A stretch of 64,000 bases of DNA from Actinoplanes octamycinicus (lineage in GTDB: Bacteria > Actinomycetota > Actinomycetes > Mycobacteriales > Micromonosporaceae). Made by a program: the position numbers and the translations under genes. The DNA is taken from assembly GCF_014205225.1 (NCBI RefSeq), contig NZ_JACHNB010000001.1:4507501-4571500 (forward strand), given 5' to 3'. Under the pieces are notes generated by a model that saw only the letters and a program-made list of their open reading frames with translations, had not been told where the DNA came from and did no database searches. Shown piece after piece: positions 44,018 through 52,070 of this stretch. The stretch's first letter is position 1. Each line of letters starts with the position of its first letter.

Positions 44018-45625
44018 ATGCGGAAAATCCTGGCGGCCACCGTCGCCGCCTCGGTCGGCCTGCTGATCGGCGCCGGTACGATCCCGGCCGCCGCGGCGGC
44101 CCACGGCAACCATGGCGGCGGATACACCCCACCACCCATCGACTGGGGCAAGTGCGCCTCCGCGGGCCTGCAGGCCCGCGGCGCGGAGTGCGGCTTCCTG
44201 GTCGTACCGCTCGACTACGCCAAGCCCGGCGGGACCAAGATCAAGGTCGCGGTCTCCCGGATCAAGCACAAGTCCAGCGAGGCCCAGTACCAGGGCGTCA
44301 TGATCACCAACCCGGGCGGCCCGGGCGGTTCCGGCCTGACCCTGTCGGTCCTCGGCGAGTACGTGCCCAACGGCGCCGGTGACTACTTCGACTGGATCGG
44401 CTTCGACCCGCGCGGCGTCGGCTCCAGCGTGCCGTCGCTCAGCTGCGACCCGAACTACTTCGGCTACAACCGGCCGTACTACGTGCCGGTCACCCGGCAG
44501 CTGGAGAACACCTGGCGGGCCAAGGCCAAGGGGTACGCGAAGGCGTGCGACCGGGCCGGCGGCGCCCTGCTCGACCACGTCAAGACCACCGACACGGTGG
44601 CCGACGTGGAGAGCCTGCGCAAGGCCCTCGGGCAGAAGCAGATCAACTACTACGGCTTCTCCTACGGCACCTACCTCGGCCAGGTCTACGCCACCCTGCA
44701 CCCGGACAAGATCCGCAAGGCGGTCTTCGACGGCGTGGTCAACCCCGACCGGGTCTGGTACGACGCCAACCTGGACCAGGACATCCAGTTCGACAAGAAC
44801 ATGGACGTCTACTTCGGCTGGGTCGCCAAGTACGACTCGGTCTACCACCTGGGCACCACCGCCCGGTCGGTGAAGGCGAAGTACTACGCCACGCTGCAGC
44901 AGCTGCGCAAGGCGCCGGCGGCCGGCAAGATCGGCCCGGACGAGTGGAACGACATCTTCGTCTCCGCCGGCTACTATGTCTTCGGCTGGGAGGAGGTCGC
45001 CGGCGCGTTCTCCGCCTGGGTGAACGACAAGAACGCGGATGCCCTGCTGGCGCTATACGCGGAGCCCGGCGCGGCCGGTTCGGACAACGGCTACGCCATG
45101 TACCTGGCCACCCAGTGCTCGGACGTGAAGTGGCCGACCAACTGGTCCAAGTGGCAGCGGGACAACTGGAAGATCTACGCCAAGTACCCGTTCATCACCT
45201 GGAACAACGCCTGGTACAACGCGCCGTGCATCGACTGGGGCACCAAGCCCGGCAAGCCGGTGCGCATCAACGGCACGAAGGCGCCCGCGTTCCTGCTGAT
45301 CAGCGAGACCGAGGACGCCGCGACGCCGTACGACGGCGCCCTGCGGGTCCGTCAGCTGTTCCCGAAGTCGGTCCTGCTGGAGGGCGTCGGCGGCACCACG
45401 CACGCCGGTTCCCTGAACGGCGTGGCCTGCACCGACAACCTCATCGCCGACTACCTGGCCACCGGCGCCCTGCCGGACCGGGTGCGCGGCAACCGCTCGG
45501 ACGCCCAGTGCGACCCGGTCCCGCAGCCGGACCCGACCGCGGCCGCGGCGTTGAAGGCGGCGTCGTCCGCTGACGGCGGCTCGCGGGCCCTGGTCCGCCC
45601 GTCGGGGGCGCTCACCCTGCGCTGA
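44018..45625 (+). CDS. secreted alpha/beta hydrolase, tripeptidyl aminopeptidase (TAP) type
   Basis: A 535-residue exported serine hydrolase with a Sec signal (MRKILAATVAASVGLLIG, cleavage near AAAA-HG). The core has oxyanion-region NPGGPGGSG, the DWIGFDPRGVGSS strand, nucleophile Ser215 in YGFSYGTYLG, an Asp in SETEDAATPYDGA and catalytic His in GGTTHAG. A lid inserts between about residues 260 and 380, and the C-terminal TAP-like domain follows. Relatives in Streptomyces remove N-terminal tripeptides from secreted proteins. Four or more Cys in the mature protein suggest disulfides. It ends at a strong hairpin and is followed by a repeat-rich gene-poor region. Confidence 0.9.
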   Translation: MRKILAATVAASVGLLIGAGTIPAAAAAHGNHGGGYTPPPIDWGKCASAGLQARGAECGFLVVPLDYAKPGGTKIKVAVSRIKHKSSEAQYQGVMITNPGGPGGSGLTLSVLGEYVPNGAGDYFDWIGFDPRGVGSSVPSLSCDPNYFGYNRPYYVPVTRQLENTWRAKAKGYAKACDRAGGALLDHVKTTDTVADVESLRKALGQKQINYYGFSYGTYLGQVYATLHPDKIRKAVFDGVVNPDRVWYDANLDQDIQFDKNMDVYFGWVAKYDSVYHLGTTARSVKAKYYATLQQLRKAPAAGKIGPDEWNDIFVSAGYYVFGWEEVAGAFSAWVNDKNADALLALYAEPGAAGSDNGYAMYLATQCSDVKWPTNWSKWQRDNWKIYAKYPFITWNNAWYNAPCIDWGTKPGKPVRINGTKAPAFLLISETEDAATPYDGALRVRQLFPKSVLLEGVGGTTHAGSLNGVACTDNLIADYLATGALPDRVRGNRSDAQCDPVPQPDPTAAAALKAASSADGGSRALVRPSGALTLR

Positions 45626-45648
45626 AGGTAGGCAAGGGGAAAGTCCCG

Positions 45649-45683
45649 GAAGCGGCCCGGCCCGAAAGGGTCCGGGCCGCTTC
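45649..45683 (+). terminator. strong GAAA-loop terminator after the TAP-type hydrolase gene
   Basis: GAAGCGGCCCGG and its complement, extended by CCC/GGG with a one-base bulge, flank a GAAA loop 24 bp after the stop. The hairpin's right arm runs into the first unit of the 24-bp repeat array. Confidence 0.7.
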
Positions 45684-45847
45684 TCGTTGCCGGATCCCCG
45701 CGGTGTCTCGTTGCCGGATCCCCGCGGTGTCTGATTGCCGGATCCCCGCGGTGTCTCATTGCCGGATCCCGGCGGTGTCTGATTGCGGTATCCCCGCGGT
45801 GTCTGATTGCCGGATCCCCGCGATGTCTCGCTACCCGAGTCCTGCGG
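45680..45847. repeat. seven 24-bp tandem repeats
   Basis: Units start at 45680, 45704, 45728, 45752, 45776, 45800 and 45824, with consensus TGTCTGATTGCCGGATCCCC plus GCGG. The first five or six are nearly identical and the last is diverged. There are no spacers. The unit is in frame on both strands (SRCRIPAV / NQTPRGSG) but neither reading looks like a protein family. Confidence 0.85.
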
Positions 45848-46089
45848 TTTTTCCGTGCCCGATCCGCACCGCTCACACCGCGCGGGGAATTCCGTTTCTC
45901 GCTGTGCCCGCCATGCGTCTTTCTTGCCGCGCGTGTCCGACCCTTCCGGTCGAAGGCCGAACCACCCCAAATAGTCCGGCCGATGCCACAATGCGTCAAT
46001 CGAAGCGAATCCGAAAGGCGCGGCGTCATTCCCTGCAAGGAATTGCGGGTCCGGCTGAGGCTGGGCAAAAATATCGCGAAGTCTGGTTT
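45848..46089. other. AT-richer non-coding stretch
   Basis: These 242 bp have lower GC and lack codon-position bias in any frame. A minus-strand ORF begins at 45991 (MWHRPDYLGWFGLRPEG) but would continue through the repeat array and antisense to the hydrolase gene, so I do not call it. No clear promoter or RNA structure is recognised. Confidence 0.5.
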
Positions 46090-46845
46090 TGAGGGCCCAG
46101 CCACAGCCCGGTGACCCACCGGAACCGCAAGTCTCCGATCAACCCCGGGAGTCACCTCGGCCCCCGGCGCACAGCAACCACCGTTATTCATCAACAACCC
46201 ACCGCGACCAGCAAGGACCGTCGGTGGTGGCGGTGCCGACGGTGTGGCCGGGGCGGACGGAAGTGGGTGGTGCTGCGACGCAGGTGGTGCGGAAGTGGGT
46301 GGTACGGGTGTCACCGATGCGGGCGCGGTCGGCATGCAAGTGGGCGGTGCGGGCGCGAGCGGGACCGACGGCGGCGGTGCCGACGGCGCGGGCCCGTGCG
46401 GTTCCGGTGTGGGCGCTGCGCACGTCGGCGGTGCTGGTGCAGGCCGAGTGGGCGCTGCGCACCTCGGCGGTGCTGGTGAAGGCGGTGTGGGCGGTGCCGG
46501 CATGAGCGGTGCGCACGTCGGCGGTGCGGACGGCGGTGGTGTGGGCTTGGGCGTTGCTGGTGGTGCTGGGATGAGCGGTGCGCACGTCGGCGGTGCGGAC
46601 GGCGATGGTGTGGGCTTGGGCGGTGTGGGTGCTGGCGGTACCGACTGTGCCGGTGCGGTTTGTGACTCCGCGCGGGCTCGGCGCAGGCGCATCAATTTCC
46701 GGCCGTGGCGCTGCTGAAGGCCCCAACGGCGGTGCTCCTCATGCTGGCGCCGGAAATCGTCACCCACAGGTGAATAGTCGCGTGACCTGGTGCGGTCCCG
46801 CATGCGGGAAATCTCCACCCTGCCGATCAGTGATAGCTGACCCAT
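46090..46845 (-). other. repeat-rich region with a possible Pro-rich protein gene
   Basis: Tandem repeats of 39 bp (46424-46500) and 69 bp (46502-46570 and 46571 on), both multiples of three, keep several frames open. In one minus frame a non-repetitive N-terminus (ATG 46845; contains DDFRRQHEEHRRWGLQQRHG) leads into a Pro/Ala/Thr-rich chain with repeated SAPPTCAPL and PAPP units. No ribosome site is visible, and its stop would lie at 45451, antisense to the TAP hydrolase gene. On the plus strand the same DNA reads as a Gly/Ala/Val-rich chain. I cannot decide which, if any, is expressed. Confidence 0.3.
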
Positions 46846-47021
46846 AAGTCAATTGTCCCGCTCCCGCAACACCAAGTGTAAGGACTTGATCATGCCAACC
46901 TCCGCTTTCATTATTGTCAGCATCGACGTTGACGGAAATGGTTGCGCGCCAAGCGGCAATGACAGGATGCGAAAGAATTCGACAATCCAGCTACGCCGGC
47001 AGGGCACCGGGCTCTGAGCGT

Positions 47022-47620
47022 GGCGGTCAGCGGGATTGGCCGGAAGGTGGTGGGGGAGGCGGTCAGTGCGATGGGCCCGCGAAGGCGGTTGGCCGGAAGG
47101 TGGTGGGGGAGGCGGTCAGCGCGACAGGCCGGGAAGGCGGTTGGCCGGAAGGTGGTGGGGGAGGCGGTCAGTGCGATGGGCCCGGGAAGGCGGTTGGCCG
47201 GAAGGTGGTGGGGGAGGCGGTCAGCGGGATGGGCCCGGGAAGGCGGTTGGCCGGAAGGTGGTGGGGGAGGCGGTCAGCGGGATGGGCCCGGGAAGGCGGT
47301 TGGCCGGAAGGTGGTGGGGGAGGCGGTCAGTGCGATGGGCCCGGGAAGGCGGTTGGCCGGAAGGTGGTGGGGGAGGCGGTCAGCGGGATGGGCCCGGGAA
47401 GGCGGTTGGCCGGAAGGTGGTGGGGGAGGCGGTCAGCGGGATGGGCCCGGGAAGGCGGTTGGCCGGAAGCTGGCGGGGGAGGCGATCAGTGCGATGGGCC
47501 CGCGAAGGCGGTCGGCTGGAAGGTGGTGGGGGAGGCGATCAGCGCGACAGGCCGGGCAGGCGATCGGCCGGAAGCTGGCTGCCGAGGCGGTAGGCCAGAA
47601 GGTGGTCAGCGGGATCGGGA
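47022..47620. repeat. ten-unit 53-bp minisatellite
   Basis: Units start at 47041, 47094, 47146, 47199, 47252, 47305, 47358, 47411, 47464 and 47517, with a partial unit before and a decayed unit at 47569. Two units are 52 bp. The start is CGGAAGGTGGTGGGGGAGGC. Because 53 is not a multiple of three, frame shifts at each unit; all three plus frames stay open while minus frames contain stops. There are no spacers. It lies just beyond the 3' end of the leftward ABC importer operon. Confidence 0.9.
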
Positions 47621-47701
47621 CGCTTCACGGCGTACGCGAAGAAGGGCGGTGCGGGAAAGCGGCCTCGCGCCGAGCCGCATGGATTTCGGAGGTGGTCCCG
47701 T

Positions 47702-47733
47702 AGCCCGGCCCGCCGCAAGCGGCGGACCGGGCT
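47702..47733 (-). terminator. terminator hairpin of the ABC importer operon
   Basis: A 15-bp stem AGCCCGGCCCGCCGC against GCGGCGGACCGGGCT (one mismatch) with a 2-nt loop lies 14 bp past the stop at 47748. Confidence 0.65.
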
Positions 47734-47747
47734 CCGGGATGCCCGCG

Positions 47748-48524
47748 TCAGCGCTGCGCGGCCTTCTTGGCCAGCTGGATCTGCTCGTAGACGCGGGTGC
47801 GCAGCTCGATGAAGCGCGGATCCGCCCGGGTGTGCAGCTGGTCGCGCTCAGCCGGCAGGTCGACCACCAGCTCGTCCTGGACCACGGTCGGCGACGAGGA
47901 CAGCATCACCACCCGGCGGCCCAGGTAGACCGCCTCGTCGATGTCGTGTGTCACGAAGAGCACGGTCACCTTGAGCCGCTGCCACAGCGCGCGGACCAGG
48001 TCTTCCAGGTCGGCCCGGGTCTGCGCGTCGACGGCCGCGAACGGCTCGTCCATCAGCAGCGTCTCCGGCTCGTAGGCGACCGCCCGGGCGATCGCCACCC
48101 GCTGCTGCATGCCGCCGGAGAGCTGCCACGGGTACGCCGTCGCGGTGCCGTCCAGCCCGACCGCGTCCAGCGCCCCCTCGACCAGTTCCCGCCGCCGGCC
48201 CCGGTCCACGCCTTTCTGCTTGAGCGGCAGCTCCACGTTGTCCCGCACGCTCATCCAGGGGAACAGGCTGCGGCCGTACTCCTGGAAGACCACCGCCATG
48301 CCCGGCGGCGGCCCGGTCACCGGTTTGCCGCCCACCCGGACGTCGCCGGAGGTCGGCGTGAGCAGGCCGGAGATGCAGCGCAGCAGTGTGGTCTTGCCGC
48401 AGCCGGACGGGCCGACCAGGCAGACCAGGTCGCCGTTGTCCACCGTGAAGGTGAGGTCGCGCAGCGCTTCGACCTCCCGGCCGCCGCCGCTGTAGACCTT
48501 CCGCAGGCTCTTCACTTCGAGCAT
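47748..48524 (-). CDS. nitrate/sulfonate/taurine-type ABC transporter ATPase
   Basis: A 258-residue ATPase of the SsuB/TauB/NrtD group. Motifs are Walker A GPSGCGKTT, signature LSGGMQQRVAIARA, Walker B TLLMDEPFAAVDAQTR (the Phe-Ala form is typical of the group) and the switch His in FVTHDIDEAVYL. It is the last gene of a four-gene importer operon (binding protein, two permeases, ATPase), 10 bp after the second permease. Substrate may be a sulfonate, nitrate, or pyrimidine-precursor-like compound; desulfonation genes are absent here, so it stays open. Confidence 0.94.
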   Translation of the reverse strand: MLEVKSLRKVYSGGGREVEALRDLTFTVDNGDLVCLVGPSGCGKTTLLRCISGLLTPTSGDVRVGGKPVTGPPPGMAVVFQEYGRSLFPWMSVRDNVELPLKQKGVDRGRRRELVEGALDAVGLDGTATAYPWQLSGGMQQRVAIARAVAYEPETLLMDEPFAAVDAQTRADLEDLVRALWQRLKVTVLFVTHDIDEAVYLGRRVVMLSSSPTVVQDELVVDLPAERDQLHTRADPRFIELRTRVYEQIQLAKKAAQR

Positions 48525-48534
48525 CGTGGCCCTC

Positions 48535-49314
48535 CTAACCGGCCCGGCGCTGCGCCGCGCGCAGCCCCTCGTACCACCGCAGCGCCCGCCGCTCGGCGAG
48601 CCGGAACAGCAGCGAGAGCGCGAAGCCGAGCAGGCCGAGCAGGATGATCCCGCTCCACATCTCGGGGATCGCGAAGCTGCGCTGGAACTGCACGATGGTG
48701 AAGCCGAGGCCGTTGCTGGCCGCGAACATCTCGCTGATCACCATCAGGATGATCGCGATGGAGAGCGCCTGGCGCAGTCCGGCCGCGATCTGCGGGGAGG
48801 CGGACGGCAGGATCACCCGGGTGAGCCGGGCCGGGCCGGTCACGCGATAGGCGCGGGCGGTGTCCAGCACCACGCTGTCCACCGCGCGGACCCCCTCCAC
48901 CGTGTTGAGCAGGATCGGCCAGACGCAGCCGAACACGATGACGATCACCTTCATGCCGTCGCCGATCCCGGCGAACAGCATGATCACCGGCACCAGCACC
49001 GGCGGCGGGATGGCCCGGAAGAACTCCAGGACCGGCTCCAGCACCGCGCGCAGCCGCCGGTTCAGCCCGATCGCCACGCCCAGTCCGATCCCGATCAGCG
49101 CGGCCAGCAGGTATCCGGCGAACAGCCGCAGCAGGCTGGGCGCCACGTCGGCGCGCAACCGCTCCGGCTGCCAGGTGTCACCGAACGCGGTGAGGATGGT
49201 GCGCAGCGGCGGCGAGTAGAAGCTCTCGCTGTCGTCGCTGAGCCAGAACCATCCCGCGAAGAGCAGGACCGGCAGGGCAACAACAAAAACGATCCTTTTC
49301 AGTACGCCGGTCAC
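48535..49314 (-). CDS. ABC importer permease, SsuC/TauC type (second of two)
   Basis: A 259-residue permease with an N-terminal helix and the BPD_transp_1 core; the EAA-like loop is in TARAYRVTGPARLTRVILPS. GTG 49314 overlaps the first permease stop (GTGA). Most NMT1/SsuA-type importers use a homodimer of one permease, so two different permeases here imply a heterodimeric channel. Helices number about six. It works with the ATPase and the binding lipoprotein at the cytoplasmic membrane. Confidence 0.92.
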   Translation of the reverse strand: MTGVLKRIVFVVALPVLLFAGWFWLSDDSESFYSPPLRTILTAFGDTWQPERLRADVAPSLLRLFAGYLLAALIGIGLGVAIGLNRRLRAVLEPVLEFFRAIPPPVLVPVIMLFAGIGDGMKVIVIVFGCVWPILLNTVEGVRAVDSVVLDTARAYRVTGPARLTRVILPSASPQIAAGLRQALSIAIILMVISEMFAASNGLGFTIVQFQRSFAIPEMWSGIILLGLLGFALSLLFRLAERRALRWYEGLRAAQRRAG

Positions 49315-50096
49315 GCGGCCACCTCGCCCCGGACGGACTGGTGCCAGGCGAGCAGGTGGCGCTCGCCGGTACGGGTCAGCAGGTTGATCACGACTCCCAG
49401 GGCGCCGGTCACCACGATCAGCGCGTACATGGTCGGGACCGCGTCGGAGTTCTGCGCCGTGGCGATCTCCTTGCCCAGCCCGGGCGCGCCGATCACCAGC
49501 TCGGCGGTGATCGCCAGGACCAGGGCCACCGAGGCGGCCAGCCGGACGCCGGTGAAGACGTAGGGCAGCGCGGTCGGCCACAGCACGTAGCGCACCCGGC
49601 CCCAGGTGGAGAACCGGTAGCTGCGGGCGGTCTCCTCGGCGACCGGGTCGACGTCGGCCACCCCGTACAGCACCTGGACCAGCACCTGCCAGAACGCGGC
49701 GTAGCAGACCAGCAGCAGGGTGGAGCCCAGCTGGGTGCCGTAGAGCAGCACGGCGAGCGGGATCAGCGCCACCGACGGGATCGGCCGGAGGAACTCCACC
49801 GTGGACGCGGTCAGTGCCCGGAGCACCGGCACCGAACCGATCACCAGGCCGGCCAGCACGCCGGCCAGCACCGCGATGAGCAGGCCGATCGCCCAGGCGT
49901 ACAGGGTGTCGGCGAGTGCCCACCAGAACGCCGCGGTGCCCGCCTCGTCGGCGAGCGCGGTGGCGATCCGGCTGGTCGGCGGCAGGTACCGCTCCGGCAC
50001 CAGGCCGAGCCGGGGCAGCAGCTCCAGCATGACGAGCAACCCGGCCAGCCCGGCGACGCCGAGCAGGACCGGGTTGCCACGGCGAGCTGAGGTCAC
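49311..50096 (-). CDS. ABC importer permease, SsuC/TauC type (first of two)
   Basis: A 261-residue permease starting at GTG 50096, overlapping the binding-protein stop (GTGA). Six helices and an EAA-like loop (TARSYRFSTWGRVRYVLWPT) identify the BPD_transp_1 family. It is about as long as its partner but diverged in sequence, consistent with an old duplication giving a heterodimer. Translation is coupled through the whole operon except for the 10-bp gap before the ATPase. Confidence 0.92.
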   Translation of the reverse strand: MTSARRGNPVLLGVAGLAGLLVMLELLPRLGLVPERYLPPTSRIATALADEAGTAAFWWALADTLYAWAIGLLIAVLAGVLAGLVIGSVPVLRALTASTVEFLRPIPSVALIPLAVLLYGTQLGSTLLLVCYAAFWQVLVQVLYGVADVDPVAEETARSYRFSTWGRVRYVLWPTALPYVFTGVRLAASVALVLAITAELVIGAPGLGKEIATAQNSDAVPTMYALIVVTGALGVVINLLTRTGERHLLAWHQSVRGEVAA

Positions 50097-51061
50097 GGCA
50101 GCAGCTTGTTCAGGTCCGGGGAGGTGGTGAAGATGCCGTCCTTGGTGCCGAGGTCGGCGAGCGTCTGCACGGACGCCTTGTTGATCTCGACGGGCCACTT
50201 CGGCAGGATCACGGCGGCCCGGCCCTTGTCGTCGATCTTGGTGTAGCTGGTCAGGATCTGCCGCACCTCGTCCGGGTGGGCGTCGGCGTAGGTCAGCGAC
50301 TCGTTGATCGCCTCGGTGAACCGCTTCGCCAGGTCGGCGTTCTCGGCGAGCAGCTTCTGCGAGGTGAAGTAGGCCGCGATGGTCAGGTTCGGCGCGGTGT
50401 CGACGAAGGTCGAGGCCACCTCGCGACCGCCGGCCGCCTTGATCGTGGAGAGCTGCGGCTCCACCACCCAGGACGCGTCGACGTCGCCCTTCTCCAGCGC
50501 CGCCTGCATGGTCGGGAACGGCATCTCGACGAACTGGATGTTGCTGGGGTCGCCGCCGGCCTTGCGCACCGACTCCCGGGTCACCGTGTCACCGATGTTC
50601 TTCAGGGTGTTCACCGAGACCTTCTTGCCGGCCAGGTCCTTGGCCGTCTTGATCGGGCTGTCGCCCTTGACCACCACCGCGCCGAAGTCCTTGGCCTGCA
50701 CGTTGGTCGACGCCACGCCGGCCGCGACCGCCTTGATCGGCACGTTCTTGGTCTGGGCGATCATCAGCGAGGTCAGGTTGGAGAAGCCGAACTGGAACTC
50801 CCCGCTCACCACGCCCGGCACGATGGCCGCGCCGCCCTGGCCGGCCTCCATGGTCAGTTCGATGTTCCGGTTCTTGAAGAACCCCTTCGACTGGCCCAGG
50901 TAGATGGGGGCGACGTCGATGATCGGGATGACCCCGACCTTCACCTTGTCCACGCCGCCGGACGAGCTGCCGGAGCTGCTCGAGTCCTTGTCCGAGCCGC
51001 AGGCCGCGACCGTGCCGGCCACCAGGACCAGGGCCAGGCCTGCGATCAAACGCCGCCGCAT
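50093..51061 (-). CDS. NMT1/SsuA-type ABC transporter substrate-binding lipoprotein
   Basis: A 322-residue periplasmic-binding lipoprotein: signal with lipobox VAAC (Cys21), a Ser/Gly spacer, then a two-lobed type II fold (VGVIPIIDVAPIYLGQSKGF, KVSVNTLKNIGDTVTRESV, GDVDASWVVEPQLSTI). It captures the substrate outside the membrane and delivers it to the permease pair. First gene of the importer operon; the 103-bp gap to the divergent IclR gene holds a perfect inverted repeat likely to be the operator. Confidence 0.92.
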   Translation of the reverse strand: MRRRLIAGLALVLVAGTVAACGSDKDSSSSGSSSGGVDKVKVGVIPIIDVAPIYLGQSKGFFKNRNIELTMEAGQGGAAIVPGVVSGEFQFGFSNLTSLMIAQTKNVPIKAVAAGVASTNVQAKDFGAVVVKGDSPIKTAKDLAGKKVSVNTLKNIGDTVTRESVRKAGGDPSNIQFVEMPFPTMQAALEKGDVDASWVVEPQLSTIKAAGGREVASTFVDTAPNLTIAAYFTSQKLLAENADLAKRFTEAINESLTYADAHPDEVRQILTSYTKIDDKGRAAVILPKWPVEINKASVQTLADLGTKDGIFTTSPDLNKLLP

Positions 51062-51102
51062 AATCTATTCCTCCGTAGAATCTGTGCGCAGAACGAACGG
51101 AA

Positions 51103-51117
51103 GTTCTCAAAGAGAAC
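51103..51117. promoter_or_regulatory. perfect inverted repeat between the importer and the IclR gene
   Basis: GTTCTCAAAGAGAAC has perfect 6-bp arms and a 3-bp spacer, 42 bp upstream of the importer start and 48 bp upstream of the IclR start. Its length and position suit an IclR-family operator controlling both directions. Confidence 0.55.
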
Positions 51118-51164
51118 GCTAGGATGTGGCTCGTGTCACGTCAACGATTTGTGTCGATCATCCG

Positions 51165-51944
51165 ATGACGCGGGAACCGTACTACGTCCAATCCCTGGAG
51201 CGCGGGCTGGCGGTGATCCGTGCATTTGACGCGGAACACCGCGAACTGACGCTCAGCGACGTCGCCCGGCACTGTGGACTGACCCGGGCCGCGGCCCGCC
51301 GGTTCCTCCTGACGCTGACCGATCTGGGCTATGTCCGCACCGACGGCCGGCTGTTCTCGCTCACCCCGCGGGTGCTCGAGCTGGGCTACGCGTTCCTCGG
51401 TGGACTGAGCCTGCCCGAGGTGGCCGAGCCGCACATGGAGCGTCTGGTCAGCGAGGTACGCGAGTCGTCCTCGCTGTCCGTCCTGGACGGTGACGACATC
51501 GTCTACGTGAGCCGGGTGCCGACCTCCCGGATCATGCGGGTGGCGATCAACGTGGGTACCCGGTTCCCGGCCTACGCGACCTCGATGGGCCGGGTGATGC
51601 TGGCCGCGCTGCCCGAGGCGGAGCTGGAGGCGTACCTGTCCCGGGCCAAGCTGGAGCCGCTCACCGACCGGACGATCAGCTCGCCCGGCGCGCTCCGGGC
51701 CGAGCTGGACCGGGTCCGGGAGAGCGGTCACTCGATCGTCGACCAGGAGCTGGAGGAGGGGCTGCGGGCGATCGCGGCGCCGATCCGGGACCGCTCCGGC
51801 AAGGCGGCCGGGGCGCTCAACGTCTCCGTGCACGCGGCCCGCGCGACCGTGGCGACGATCCGGGAGCGGCTGCTTCCGCCGCTGCTCACGGCCACCGCGG
51901 CGATCGAGGCGGACCTCCGGATCGCGGCGCCGCGCCGCCGCTGA
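51165..51944 (+). CDS. IclR-family transcriptional regulator (PcaR/PobR-like)
   Basis: A 259-residue regulator. The winged-helix HTH covers about residues 6-68 (YYVQSLERGLAVIRAFDAEH; LTLSDVARHCGLTRAAARRF) and the IclR effector domain follows, with typical LGYAFLGG and GRVMLAALPEAELEAYL segments and a conserved late GALNVSVHAAR. The close start (YVQSLERG) places it with PcaR/PobR-type regulators of aromatic catabolism. ATG 51165 is chosen because the family motif begins 5 residues on; GTG 51126 is possible. It likely controls the divergent importer. Confidence 0.92.
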   Translation: MTREPYYVQSLERGLAVIRAFDAEHRELTLSDVARHCGLTRAAARRFLLTLTDLGYVRTDGRLFSLTPRVLELGYAFLGGLSLPEVAEPHMERLVSEVRESSSLSVLDGDDIVYVSRVPTSRIMRVAINVGTRFPAYATSMGRVMLAALPEAELEAYLSRAKLEPLTDRTISSPGALRAELDRVRESGHSIVDQELEEGLRAIAAPIRDRSGKAAGALNVSVHAARATVATIRERLLPPLLTATAAIEADLRIAAPRRR

Positions 51945-52070
51945 TATTCACCGGTGTGGTTTTCGCCACCGTCGTCCACCGGGTGGGCCGCCGGGGACGT
52001 TTGACGCCGGGATAGTTGCGATGCGGATCGAATGTGTTCGATGATGGGCGCCCGAGGGGAGGCGTCCGTC

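Noticed and set aside
47022..47620. Possible CRISPR array
   Set aside because: The units abut directly with no variable spacers, and no cas genes are present. The 24-bp arrays are rejected for the same reason.
46914..48647. A 577-codon plus-strand ORF through the 53-bp array into the ATPase gene
   Set aside because: It is open only because the repeat has no forward stops, and its second half is antisense to an intact ABC ATPase gene.
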